Source: an uncultured Sulfitobacter sp. | Lineage (GTDB): Bacteria > Pseudomonadota > Alphaproteobacteria > Rhodobacterales > Rhodobacteraceae | Assembly (NCBI GenBank): GCA_913060815.1 | Contig: CAJXSZ010000001.1 | Span: 310,001-374,000, forward strand | Reading direction: 5' to 3' | Length of the DNA stretch: 64,000 bases | The notes under the pieces: model-generated | The model's database searches: none | Seen by the model: the letters and a program-made list of their open reading frames with translations, nothing else | What the model was told of the DNA's origin: nothing | Part shown: positions 28,556 through 36,552 of the stretch, piece after piece | How positions within the stretch are numbered: the first letter of the stretch is position 1 | How the letters are laid out: each line of letters begins with the position of its first letter | Made by a program: the position numbers and the translations under genes

Positions 28556-29326
28556 ATGGGTACGCTGACAGGTAAGGTGGCATGGGTCACAGGCGCAGGA
28601 GGCGGCATCGGCGAGGCCTCGGCCAAAGCGCTGGCAGAGGCAGGCGCGCATGTAGTTTTGTCAGGCAGGCGGGAAGCAGAGATTGCACGGGTCGCAAGCG
28701 AGATCACCGAAGCTGGCGGGAAGGCAGAATTCATCGCGCTGGATGTGATCGACGCGCAAGCGACCCAAGCCATTGCGAATGATCTGACCACACGCCTTGG
28801 CGGGGTAGATATCTTCATGGCCAACGCAGGTATTAATGTGCCCAACCGTGCGGTTGGTGCGATCACAGCCATGGATTTCGCCCGCGTTGTGGATATTAAT
28901 CTTAACGGGGTGATGAACGGCATCCTCGCAGTCCTGCCGCAGATGCGCGAGAAGGGGGAAGGCACGTTGATCCTCACGTCATCGTGGGCGGGACGCCACC
29001 CCTCTCGCCTCACAGGGCCGGCCTATAGCGCTTCCAAACATGCGGTGGTCGCCCTCAGTCATTCGATCAATCAGGACGAGGGTGTGAATGGCATCCGCTG
29101 CACGGCGCTCATGCCGGGTGAAGTGGCCACCCCGATTATGCAGTCGCGTCCCAAACCGCCATCGGCAGAGGACATCGCCAAGATGCTGCAGCCTGATGAT
29201 CTGGGATCAATGGTCCGCTATATCGCCGAGGCACCGCCGCATGTCTGCATCAATGAAGTACTCATTAGCCCGAAATGGAACCGCAGCTTTGTCGGTGTGG
29301 CCGAACTGGGCGGCATGAAGCTCTAA
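28556..29326 (+). CDS. SDR family oxidoreductase
   Basis: 256 aa beginning MGTLTGKVAWVTGAGGGIG; the ATG at 28556 has AGGGGGGAG upstream and gives the standard SDR length, while 28490 would add 22 odd residues. Motifs are TGAGGGIG (residues 12-19), ANAG near 88-91, SS in LILTSSWAG near 140, and YSASK near 154-158. The family converts hydroxyls and ketones using NAD(P). It is divergent from the SMP-30 gene and ends at a strong terminator. The substrate is unknown. Confidence 0.87.
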   Translation: MGTLTGKVAWVTGAGGGIGEASAKALAEAGAHVVLSGRREAEIARVASEITEAGGKAEFIALDVIDAQATQAIANDLTTRLGGVDIFMANAGINVPNRAVGAITAMDFARVVDINLNGVMNGILAVLPQMREKGEGTLILTSSWAGRHPSRLTGPAYSASKHAVVALSHSINQDEGVNGIRCTALMPGEVATPIMQSRPKPPSAEDIAKMLQPDDLGSMVRYIAEAPPHVCINEVLISPKWNRSFVGVAELGGMKL

Positions 29327-29331
29327 TGAAG

Positions 29332-29363
29332 CGGCGCAGCACCCGTTTCCAAGTGCTGCGCCG
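29332..29363 (+). terminator. Intrinsic terminator after SDR gene
   Basis: An 11-bp perfect stem (CGGCGCAGCAC / GTGCTGCGCCG) with a 10-base loop, followed by TTTGGTTTAGTTTT. It ends the SDR transcript just before the convergent selenoprotein gene. Confidence 0.85.
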
Positions 29364-29369
29364 TTTGGT

Positions 29370-29891
29370 TTAGTTTTCCGTCAGAGCAGACAGGATATTT
29401 GCCAGCGCCTCTTGGGCCTTGGCGCGCATCTCGTCGTCTGTGGCATCCTGTATCGGATGCGGCACCAGAAGATAGCGCGCATCTTCCATGCCCAACGCGC
29501 TGCGCTGCGCTATCGCGGCTTGGCCAAACTCGCTTGAAGCGATGGCGACTGCGGGGATCCCTTGGGTTTCAAACCAAAATGTATCGTGCATACTGCACGT
29601 GGTACATGATCCTCAGTCGGCCAATGCCTCGATCACAAAGCTGCATTCGTCGCGCATTTGCTGGCGCAGCGGCTCGGGACAGGGTTTGGCGAAAGTGGGC
29701 TTCATATAGCGGCGCACCTCCACATCAGGAGCGGCTTTACCCAAGAGGCTCTCCAACTCGTCCAGAAACACGTTGCCGCGTGGCTTGCTGATGTCCAATA
29801 GGCCGATCACACCGCTTACGCTCCCGCTACGCGGCGTGATTTGACGGTCAACAGGGGTACGCTCGTCCGTGGGGTCGAGAATTGTTGTCAT
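29370..29891 (-). CDS. UGSC-family selenoprotein (in-frame TGA read as Sec)
   Basis: 173 aa with selenocysteine at residue 93. The frame opens at an ATG with GGAGGAG just upstream, reads '...DLLDISKPRGNVFL'-type sequence (GVIGLLDISKPRG near 28-40) and 'VRRYMKPTFAKP', reaches EALAD, meets TGA at 29615-29613, and continues in the same frame as GSCTTCSMHDTFWFETQGIPAVAIASSEF to a TAA at 29370. This gives U-G-S-C, the defining motif of the UGSC selenoprotein family, with further Cys96 and Cys99. A hairpin begins five bases after the TGA, and selA, selB and tRNA-Sec are encoded just upstream. Redox function is presumed from the U-x-x-C motif; the reaction is not known. Standard gene calling would split this into two short frames. 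Confidence 0.93.
29579..29607 (-). promoter_or_regulatory. SECIS-like hairpin directly after the Sec UGA codon
   Basis: On the minus strand, five bases after TGA: ATGTA, CCA, CGTGC, loop AGTAT, GCACG, A, TACAT. Two perfect 5-bp helices (10 bp total) are separated by a small asymmetric bulge, with a 5-base apical loop containing G and U. This matches the plan of bacterial SECIS elements recognised by SelB. The loop is 18-22 bases from the UGA, within the usual range. Confidence 0.8.
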
Positions 29892-29914
29892 ATATCTCCT
29901 CCTCTGTGGGCAGC

Positions 29915-31504
29915 TTAGCCCAAGTCGATTTTCTTTGAAACAGCGATAGATCCGACTTCGCCTGTGGCCCATCCGTGGAAGGCAGACGAGAATTTGCCCG
30001 CGTCCGATCCGGCTACGACGACGTGGATAAAATCAGTGCTGGCGAATTTCGGCACCTCTTTTGCCAAGGCCTCCGCGCCCATTATTTCGGCGGTCTCCAC
30101 AGGGATGCCCGCGCCCGAATGCGCGTCTTGCACCATCTCCGACAGGGGGCGCTTGGTCACCTCTTGAATGGCATCGCGCAGACGCGCTTTGGAGAAATCA
30201 CCATCGCGCATCAGCGTATCAATATGCTCGGGGCAGACCACCAGTAGCGCATCAATCGGCAAGTTGCGCAGTTTGGGCAAAAAGACCCCCTCGAGCCCAA
30301 GACCAAGCGACCCCGCAATCTGGGAGGGCGCGCGCGAGGTCTGGTCCACAATGTGAACAGGGCCACCCGTCATGGCGAACACCGTTACGACAGAATCCTC
30401 GGCGTTGAACCCACGCTCCACATGCAGCGGCTCCCAAGGGGAGCGTTCTTCATGTTCTGCAAAACACATGGTGAATTTCATCGGATTGCCGAGACACGAG
30501 CGCTCGACCCCGCCTGTGGCTGCCCCGCCGACATTGCGCACCACAAGGCGCAGAGCACGCCCGATGGTGGCATTGGCGCGGTTGCCAGCACCCAAAGCGC
30601 CTAGGCCCGCGTTCATGCCGATCTTTTCTCGAATAGGTCCGTTGACGATCATCACGGGGGCGGCCCCCATCGTGGTGGCGGTAACGCCGTGGATGTTGAA
30701 GGCATCGGTGCACACGGCTTCAACGCCTGCAATGACAACGGGCAGGTACTCAGGCTTGCACCCTGCCATCACAGCATTGATCGCGATCTTTTCGACTGTT
30801 GCCTCACCCATATTGGGCGGCACAACGGCGATCACGTCTTGCGGATCTCGGTGGGTGCCTTGCAGCATCCTCATGACCCGCTCGGGTGTGGGCGGCACCA
30901 AGGGCAGCCCGTCGGAAAACCCCTGATCGAACATAAATTCGGCGACATCGTCGCTGCTCGCCACTTCGATACGGCGGGCATGCATCGGATTGCCCTCGGC
31001 CTGTGCCTGCAGCTTGTCAAAAATACTGGGGTCGAGATGTTTGGACCCACAGCCAGGCCGCCACGCAGGCAGGCTGGTCCAATCGATCTGGGCGGCGGGC
31101 AGGGCGCAATGTTCAGCGATATCAGCGCTCAGCGCTTCCCAGTCTGCGCGGATGAAACCCTCGAACTGCTGCGTTACTGTGCCGTCGTCGCCGAGCCAGA
31201 ATACCGAGGGGACGCTCTCGATATCCCAATCAAAGGCCGTCTGGCAGGCGCTGTCATCCAGCACTGGCATGCTCAGGCTGTGGCGCTGGGCATAGACAGC
31301 ATTACCAGAACCCGATTGAGCGACAAGCAACACGGGCACCTTGCTCCCATAGGCTTTGTGCATCGCCTCAAGCACGGGAGCGGCTATGTTGCAGGTCTCA
31401 CAATCTTCTTTGACAAAACAGACAAGGGTAGCTGTTGCATTCGGTAGCGTATGGTTTTTCCCGTCCAGATCGGTGAGTGAAAATGCCGGTTGTGTGCTGC
31501 TCAT
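29915..31504 (-). CDS. Redoxin (TlpA-like) domain fused to large uncharacterised domain; selenoprotein partner
   Basis: 529 aa. Residues 1-~130 are thioredoxin-like: 'FSLTDLDGKNHTLPNATATLVCFVKEDCETCNIAAPVLEAM' with a CxxC (CETC) near 34-37, and 'ESVPSVFWLGDDG' carrying the cis-proline. A linker (LPAWRPGCGSKHLDP) leads to a ~360-residue C-terminal domain with motifs 'FSDGLPLVPPTPERV', 'PPNMGEATVEKIAINAVMAGC', 'TTMGAAPVMIVNGP' and 'GNRANATIGRALRLVVRNVGG', which I do not recognise as a known enzyme. It ends 23 bases before the selenoprotein start, so the two are probably co-translated partners, perhaps passing electrons from the CxxC to the selenoprotein. This last point is inference. Confidence 0.75.
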   Translation of the reverse strand: MSSTQPAFSLTDLDGKNHTLPNATATLVCFVKEDCETCNIAAPVLEAMHKAYGSKVPVLLVAQSGSGNAVYAQRHSLSMPVLDDSACQTAFDWDIESVPSVFWLGDDGTVTQQFEGFIRADWEALSADIAEHCALPAAQIDWTSLPAWRPGCGSKHLDPSIFDKLQAQAEGNPMHARRIEVASSDDVAEFMFDQGFSDGLPLVPPTPERVMRMLQGTHRDPQDVIAVVPPNMGEATVEKIAINAVMAGCKPEYLPVVIAGVEAVCTDAFNIHGVTATTMGAAPVMIVNGPIREKIGMNAGLGALGAGNRANATIGRALRLVVRNVGGAATGGVERSCLGNPMKFTMCFAEHEERSPWEPLHVERGFNAEDSVVTVFAMTGGPVHIVDQTSRAPSQIAGSLGLGLEGVFLPKLRNLPIDALLVVCPEHIDTLMRDGDFSKARLRDAIQEVTKRPLSEMVQDAHSGAGIPVETAEIMGAEALAKEVPKFASTDFIHVVVAGSDAGKFSSAFHGWATGEVGSIAVSKKIDLG

Positions 31505-31570
31505 ATCTGCCTCCTGCGTGTTACATTCTTATTGTGAAGGATCGGCACACTATGTCCAGCGCACGGTGTC

Positions 31571-31665
31571 TGGCGGAGGTGGATGGGAATCGAACCCACC
31601 ACACGCATCATCTGCGCGTCCATAGTTTTGAAGACCAGGGAAGCCACCAGACTCCAGTCACCTCC
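31571..31665 (-). tRNA. selC: tRNA-Sec (anticodon TCA)
   Basis: A 95-base sequence ending in encoded CCA. It starts GGAGGTGA and ends CCACCTCC-G-CCA, giving the long acceptor stem of tRNA-Sec (seven clean pairs plus an A.C at the eighth). The anticodon loop is CTTCAAA with TCA at 31631-31629. The variable arm is long (ACGC...GCGT), and the T arm is GTGGG TTCGATT CCCAT. It lies 16 bases after the selB stop on the same strand. Confidence 0.95.
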
Positions 31666-31681
31666 GTAGGTTGTCAGGCTA

Positions 31682-33568
31682 TCAATTCGGCTCATCAGGG
31701 GAAACTCCTTTCGGGATATTCATTTCGCGCAAATCGCCTTTTCGGCGGGTCAGCTTTTCAGTGTCAAAATGTTCTAGAAGCGGGACAATGACCCTTCGGG
31801 TTGTGCCAAGGGCGATGCGCGCCTGCGAAGTTGTGAAACGTAGTGGCGCTGGGAAAGCGGTGGACAACGTGCTGCGCGCTTGCCCGATCGTATGGGGATG
31901 GAGCAACACAATCTGATTGAGCGCGATGTTGTGCAATCGCATCAACCGTCCTGTTTGGGCGAGCAGGGCAACAAGATCGCTGTCGGAGGGGTCTTCTTCC
32001 AGCGCCGCTGGCGCAGGCGGAATTAGGCCAGCCTCTTCGAAGCAGCGCTCAATCTCCTCCAACCGTGCGCTTTGCGGCGCTGTCAGGTTCGCAAACGGAT
32101 CATGGCCGCACAATGAAATCTCCGCGCCATGACTGCGGATCGTTTCGCTGTGTTCAAGCTGCGCACAGGCGTGTCGGATGAGTGCCTGTGAAAGGTTGCG
32201 CATGCTGAGCACAGATTGAGGCGCAGCTCGTTTCAAGGGATGCTGCTTATGGTAGCTTTCAAGAATTTCGATGATACGCCTCTTGCAGCGTTCTACTTTT
32301 TCGCTCTCACAAATCAAACCGGCGCCGATGTCTTCGAACTCTGCGCCCAACGCGGCGCGTGCTGCATCTGGGGCATTGCGCGCCAGCCGCGCAAGATCAC
32401 GCAGGGAAAAGACACCTCCCGGCGCGGCTCCAACTGCGCGGGCAATTCCGGCAGTCTCTCCATGCTCTGCAGCCTGAAGCGCGCTAACGTAGGCTTTGTC
32501 TTTAGCGCGCGCAGGTTTCGCTTGCGGGTCGAGAATAGCGGCTCCGCCAATTGTTTGCGGTGGCGAGAGCCTTCGCAGGACTGCGTGTTGTCCTGCATAT
32601 CCAACCAGAGGTCGAGAGAACCGCAGTTGTGCATAGCGGCTGCCCGCAAAGAGCCGTATGCGCGCGACCTCCTGCGTAGTGCCAAAGAGTACGCGCATCT
32701 GTTCGTTGTGTTTGGGGGGCTTGTCCTGATCGGACAATAGATCAAGTGCCACGTCCATGCAGAGAGTCGCAGCGACATCACCAGCGACAGATAAAACCGC
32801 GCCCCGCGGCACGTCCGCGACCGAAACGCCGCGCAGATTCACGGCCGCGCGTGTGCCGTTGGTAATCTGCTCTCTTGCCTCGCCACGGGAGTGCAGCCCC
32901 CGCAGGGTGACACTTTGGCCCGTCGGGTAGAGGGTCGCGGTATCGCCAACCGTCAAAGCTCCCCCCAGCAGCGTCCCCGTCACCACCGTCCCGTGACCCG
33001 CGATGCTGAAAACACGGTCAATCGGCATAAAGCTGTGCAGGGGCGCACTGGTATCCAGAGCCTGACCGAGAAGGTTCTCAAGCTTCGCGTGAAGCGCATC
33101 AAGCCCATCGCCTGTCGCTGCGGAGCAAAGCACGATGGGCAAGTTTGCAAATCCCGTGTTTGCCAATGCCTGCTTGATGCCCTCGACAGCGTGATCCGCC
33201 AGATCAGGGGGGAGCAGGTCCGCCTTGGTGATCGCTATGATACCCGTATTGATCCCCAAGAGGTCCGCAATAGCAAGATGCTCGCGGGTCTGGGCGCAGA
33301 CACCCTCCGTGGCCGAGATCACTACCAATGCCGCACGCGCGCCAGTGGCCCCGGCTACCATCGCGGCGATGAAGTCCTCATGTCCGGGTACGTCGATGAA
33401 GTCGATTGTGCCGGAAGCATAAGACTTATGCGCGTAGCCATTGGTGATCGACAGACCGCGCTGCTTTTCTTCGGCCAGACGGTCCGTCTCGATCCCTGTG
33501 AGGGCGCGGACGAGCGATGTCTTGCCATGATCCACATGGCCAATGACGACGACGCAGGCGTTTTTCAT
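31682..33568 (-). CDS. selB: Selenocysteine-specific elongation factor SelB
   Basis: 628 aa. The GTPase domain has GHVDHGKTS at residues 10-18, 'DVPGHEDF' near 59-66 and 'ITKAD' near 115-119. EF-Tu-like domains 2 and 3 follow ('GHGTVVTGTLLGG' near 190, 'RLFAGSRYAQLRFSRPLV' near 305-325). The C-terminal third holds the winged-helix repeats that bind the SECIS hairpin. SelB brings Sec-tRNA to UGA codons. Its ATG overlaps the selA stop by four bases, and tRNA-Sec follows directly. Length matches the family. Confidence 0.96.
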   Translation of the reverse strand: MKNACVVVIGHVDHGKTSLVRALTGIETDRLAEEKQRGLSITNGYAHKSYASGTIDFIDVPGHEDFIAAMVAGATGARAALVVISATEGVCAQTREHLAIADLLGINTGIIAITKADLLPPDLADHAVEGIKQALANTGFANLPIVLCSAATGDGLDALHAKLENLLGQALDTSAPLHSFMPIDRVFSIAGHGTVVTGTLLGGALTVGDTATLYPTGQSVTLRGLHSRGEAREQITNGTRAAVNLRGVSVADVPRGAVLSVAGDVAATLCMDVALDLLSDQDKPPKHNEQMRVLFGTTQEVARIRLFAGSRYAQLRFSRPLVGYAGQHAVLRRLSPPQTIGGAAILDPQAKPARAKDKAYVSALQAAEHGETAGIARAVGAAPGGVFSLRDLARLARNAPDAARAALGAEFEDIGAGLICESEKVERCKRRIIEILESYHKQHPLKRAAPQSVLSMRNLSQALIRHACAQLEHSETIRSHGAEISLCGHDPFANLTAPQSARLEEIERCFEEAGLIPPAPAALEEDPSDSDLVALLAQTGRLMRLHNIALNQIVLLHPHTIGQARSTLSTAFPAPLRFTTSQARIALGTTRRVIVPLLEHFDTEKLTRRKGDLREMNIPKGVSPDEPN

Positions 33569-34956
33569 GGTGCGGTGATGTGGCGGAAAGCATCCACGAT
33601 TTGCGCCAACTCGTCAGGCTGCACCGTGCGCATATCAAGCATTACCTGTTCGCGTGAGATGCGCCCGATTACAGGCGGGGTGCTGGTACGAAGGGCGGTG
33701 CTCAGCGCCTCGGCGGTATGTTCGGGTATTGTGATCGCAACAGCAAAGCTCTGAAGGTCCTGATCGGGCAGGGACCCCGCTCCCGCGTAACCGACACTGT
33801 CGCAGACATGCACTTGCGTAATCCCGATCTGCTCCAGCATTTGCGCCAAGCGCTGCGCGCGCGCCTCAACCTGCTCCAGGGGTTCTGCCAGCATGGCCAG
33901 CACGGGTAACTCCACGACGGGATCATGGGGTGCACGGTAAAGGCGCAATGTGGCCTCGAGTGCCGCCAAGGAAAGTTTGTCGATGCGCACAGCCCGCATC
34001 AGGGGATGTGCCTTGAGTTGGGCGACGATATCACGCCGCCCAGCGATGATACCTGCCTGCGGGCCGCCAAGCAGCTTGTCCCCCGAGAACATGACCAGAT
34101 CAACGCCGCTGTTGAGGATATCCGCTACCACTGGCTCATCGGGCAGGCCGTATGGCGCCAGATCAATCAGAACGCCGCTGCCCAAGTCTTCCATAAGGAT
34201 CACATTGCTATCGCGGGCAAGGGCTGCAAGCTCGCGGCGGTCGGGGGCGGCGGTGAAGCCTACGATCTTGAAATTGCTGGTATGGCTCTTGAGCAGGACA
34301 GCCGTGGTGTCATCAATCGCTTTGGCGTAATCATTGGTGCGGGTTTTGTTTGTGGCACCGACCTCAACCAACTGCGCACCGCTCTGCGCGATCACATCGG
34401 GCAAACGGAACGCACCGCCGATCTCGATCAACTCGCCGCGAGAGGCCACGACACTACGCCCCTGCGCCGTGGCCATCAGGCTGAGCAGCACGGCAGCGGC
34501 ACAATTGTTGACGACCACTGCGGCTTCGGCACCTGTCAATTCACAAATCAAACGCTCGACATGGCTATGGCGTGATCCGCGTTTGCCCGTGGCGAGGTCC
34601 AGTTCAAGGTTGGACGGCTGCGCGCCTGCGCTGTGCATCGCTTCAAGCGCCTGTGGGGCCAGCCGCGCACGGCCCAGATTGGTGTGAATAATGATGCCCG
34701 TCGCATTGATTGTAGGCACAAGAGACGGCGCGCGCGTGGCCTCGATGGCGCCGGTCACCCATGCCGCAAAACCGGGTCCCGCAAATTCGGGCAGCTGGGC
34801 CTGATCGTCAGCAAGAAGCGCCGCGCGCGTTTGTGCGAGAATATCGCGCAAAACGGCTACGACGTCATCATGCCCGTATTGCACAACTGCATCTTGTATG
34901 GCCGGAAGGGTCAGTAGGGTCTGGATTTGCGGAAGTTGCCTAAGCTGGTTGTTCAT
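33565..34956 (-). CDS. selA: L-seryl-tRNA(Sec) selenium transferase SelA
   Basis: 463 aa, the normal length. It uses selenophosphate to turn Ser-tRNA-Sec into Sec-tRNA-Sec. The PLP lysine is Lys294 in FSGDKLLGGPQAG. Other family blocks are 'NATGIIIHTNLGRARL' near 84-99, 'RGSRHSHVERLICELTGAEAAVVVNNCAAAVLL' near 126-158 and 'HTSNFKIVGF' near 225-234. It lies 36 bases after the TPP-enzyme stop and overlaps selB, so appears to be read from the same long transcript as the upstream transport and CoA-ligase genes. Confidence 0.96.
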   Translation of the reverse strand: MNNQLRQLPQIQTLLTLPAIQDAVVQYGHDDVVAVLRDILAQTRAALLADDQAQLPEFAGPGFAAWVTGAIEATRAPSLVPTINATGIIIHTNLGRARLAPQALEAMHSAGAQPSNLELDLATGKRGSRHSHVERLICELTGAEAAVVVNNCAAAVLLSLMATAQGRSVVASRGELIEIGGAFRLPDVIAQSGAQLVEVGATNKTRTNDYAKAIDDTTAVLLKSHTSNFKIVGFTAAPDRRELAALARDSNVILMEDLGSGVLIDLAPYGLPDEPVVADILNSGVDLVMFSGDKLLGGPQAGIIAGRRDIVAQLKAHPLMRAVRIDKLSLAALEATLRLYRAPHDPVVELPVLAMLAEPLEQVEARAQRLAQMLEQIGITQVHVCDSVGYAGAGSLPDQDLQSFAVAITIPEHTAEALSTALRTSTPPVIGRISREQVMLDMRTVQPDELAQIVDAFRHITAP

Positions 34957-34992
34957 GGATGCTTGGCTGCCTTGCGCATGTCGTTTGCCCGC

Positions 34993-36552
34993 TCACAACA
35001 CGATTTCGATCAGATTGGCTTTGCCACTGCTCAACCCTTCCTCAAGAGCGGCCTCAAGGTCCTCACATGTACTGACACTGTGCGCTGTCACTCCCATGGA
35101 ACGGGACATTTGCACCCAATCAAGTGTGGGACGGTCAAGGGTCAGCATATCCATCGCGCGCGGGCCTGCGTTCTGCACGCCGACATTGGTCAACTCGCCG
35201 CGCAGAATCTGGTAGCTGCGGTTGGCAAAAATCAGCACCGTGATATCGAGGTTTTCACGCGCCATGGTCCATAGCGCCTGATTGGAATACATCGCCGAGC
35301 CATCGCCGGTCAGGCACATCACCTTGCGATCAGGGCAGGCTACAGCCGCCCCAACGGCTGCGGGCATGGCATAGCCGATAGAGCCGCCGCAATTGTTAAG
35401 CCATGTATGCGGCGCGGCTGCTTTGGTTGCAGGTGCAAAGGCACGGCCCGATGTCACGGATTCGTCCACGATGATCGCGTTCTCGGGGATCGCCCGAGAA
35501 ATGAGCGTTGCGAGGCTTTCGAGATTGATCGGGCCAGTAGGCCGTTCGCGCTGGGCGGGCTCAGTAATATGGGCGGGCGGCGTTTGTGTGGACCCAGTCG
35601 CATCGCAGAGCGCTACCATCGCCGCATCGAGATCACTGCCCGCAGGGGCAAGCGTCAGGATGTCGGCACCGTCCCGCGTCAGGATTGCAGGCTTGTCGGG
35701 ATAGGCGAAGAAGCCGATGGGCGCACGCGCACCCACAAGCACAATGCGTTTGAACGGTTCCAGCACCTTGAGGGCTACATCGATGGGGTAAGGAACACGG
35801 TTTACGAACACACGGCCTGCGCCACGCTCCTGCCGCGCATTGGACCATTCTGACAACAGGGCGCAACCCGTCTGCGCAGCGATCCGCCCCGCGATTGTCA
35901 GGTTCTCCTCCGTCAAAGCCATACCACCCAGAAGCAATAGCGCATCGGGACCTGTCAGCGAGTTCGCCGCATCTTCAAGAAGGTCTTCATTAAAGAGCGC
36001 AGGTGCGGGTGGCGCTGCGGCAGGGGCGGCCACACCCCCTTCATTCCATGCGGTATCCGAGGGCAGCATCAACGTGGCAATCTGGCCTGGAGCGGTCATG
36101 GCAGCTTGAACTGCGCGGGCAGCATCTTCACCCACCGTCGCGACTGATTTGGACGTATGCACCCAATGCGAGACAGGCCGCGCGATCCCTTCGATGTCGG
36201 AGGTCAGTGGCGCATCGAGTTCAATATGAGTCGAAGCATGTTCCCCCACGATATTCACTACGCCCGAGCCTGCCTTTTTGGCATTGTGCAGATTGGACAG
36301 ACCATTGGCGAGCCCCGGCCCGAGGTGCAGCAGCGTCGAGGCAGGTTTGCCCGTCATACGGTAGTAACCATCAGCCGCCCCCGTCGCCACGTTCTCATGC
36401 AGCGCGAGGATCGAGCGCATGCCCGCGATGTGATCAAGGGCCGCCACAAAATGCATTTCTGAGGTGCCCGGATTTGTGAAACACACTTCGACCCCGTTCG
36501 AGAGCAGCGTTCTCACAAGGCTCTCGGCACCATTCATTATCTCGTCACTCAT
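34993..36552 (-). CDS. Thiamine diphosphate-dependent enzyme, acetolactate synthase large subunit-like
   Basis: 519 aa with the three-domain TPP fold. The N-terminal Pyr domain has the activating glutamate in 'ILALHENVATGAADGYYRMTG' near residue 51, and the C-terminal domain has GDGSAMYS...N ('LTGDGSAMYSNQALWTMA' near 405-422, then FANRSYQIL) binding Mg-TPP. Among this family are acetolactate synthase-like, benzoylformate and sulfopyruvate-type decarboxylases; the exact reaction cannot be called by eye. It overlaps the adenylate-forming ligase by four bases. Biosynthetic AHAS is unlikely, as no small subunit is adjacent. Confidence 0.85.
   Translation of the reverse strand: MSDEIMNGAESLVRTLLSNGVEVCFTNPGTSEMHFVAALDHIAGMRSILALHENVATGAADGYYRMTGKPASTLLHLGPGLANGLSNLHNAKKAGSGVVNIVGEHASTHIELDAPLTSDIEGIARPVSHWVHTSKSVATVGEDAARAVQAAMTAPGQIATLMLPSDTAWNEGGVAAPAAAPPAPALFNEDLLEDAANSLTGPDALLLLGGMALTEENLTIAGRIAAQTGCALLSEWSNARQERGAGRVFVNRVPYPIDVALKVLEPFKRIVLVGARAPIGFFAYPDKPAILTRDGADILTLAPAGSDLDAAMVALCDATGSTQTPPAHITEPAQRERPTGPINLESLATLISRAIPENAIIVDESVTSGRAFAPATKAAAPHTWLNNCGGSIGYAMPAAVGAAVACPDRKVMCLTGDGSAMYSNQALWTMARENLDITVLIFANRSYQILRGELTNVGVQNAGPRAMDMLTLDRPTLDWVQMSRSMGVTAHSVSTCEDLEAALEEGLSSGKANLIEIVL

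Noticed and set aside
29613..29972. Short independent protein ending at the TGA, with a second small gene after it
   Set aside because: The frame continues uninterrupted after the TGA with UGSC motif, a SECIS-like hairpin and a complete sel locus nearby, so one selenoprotein is the better reading.
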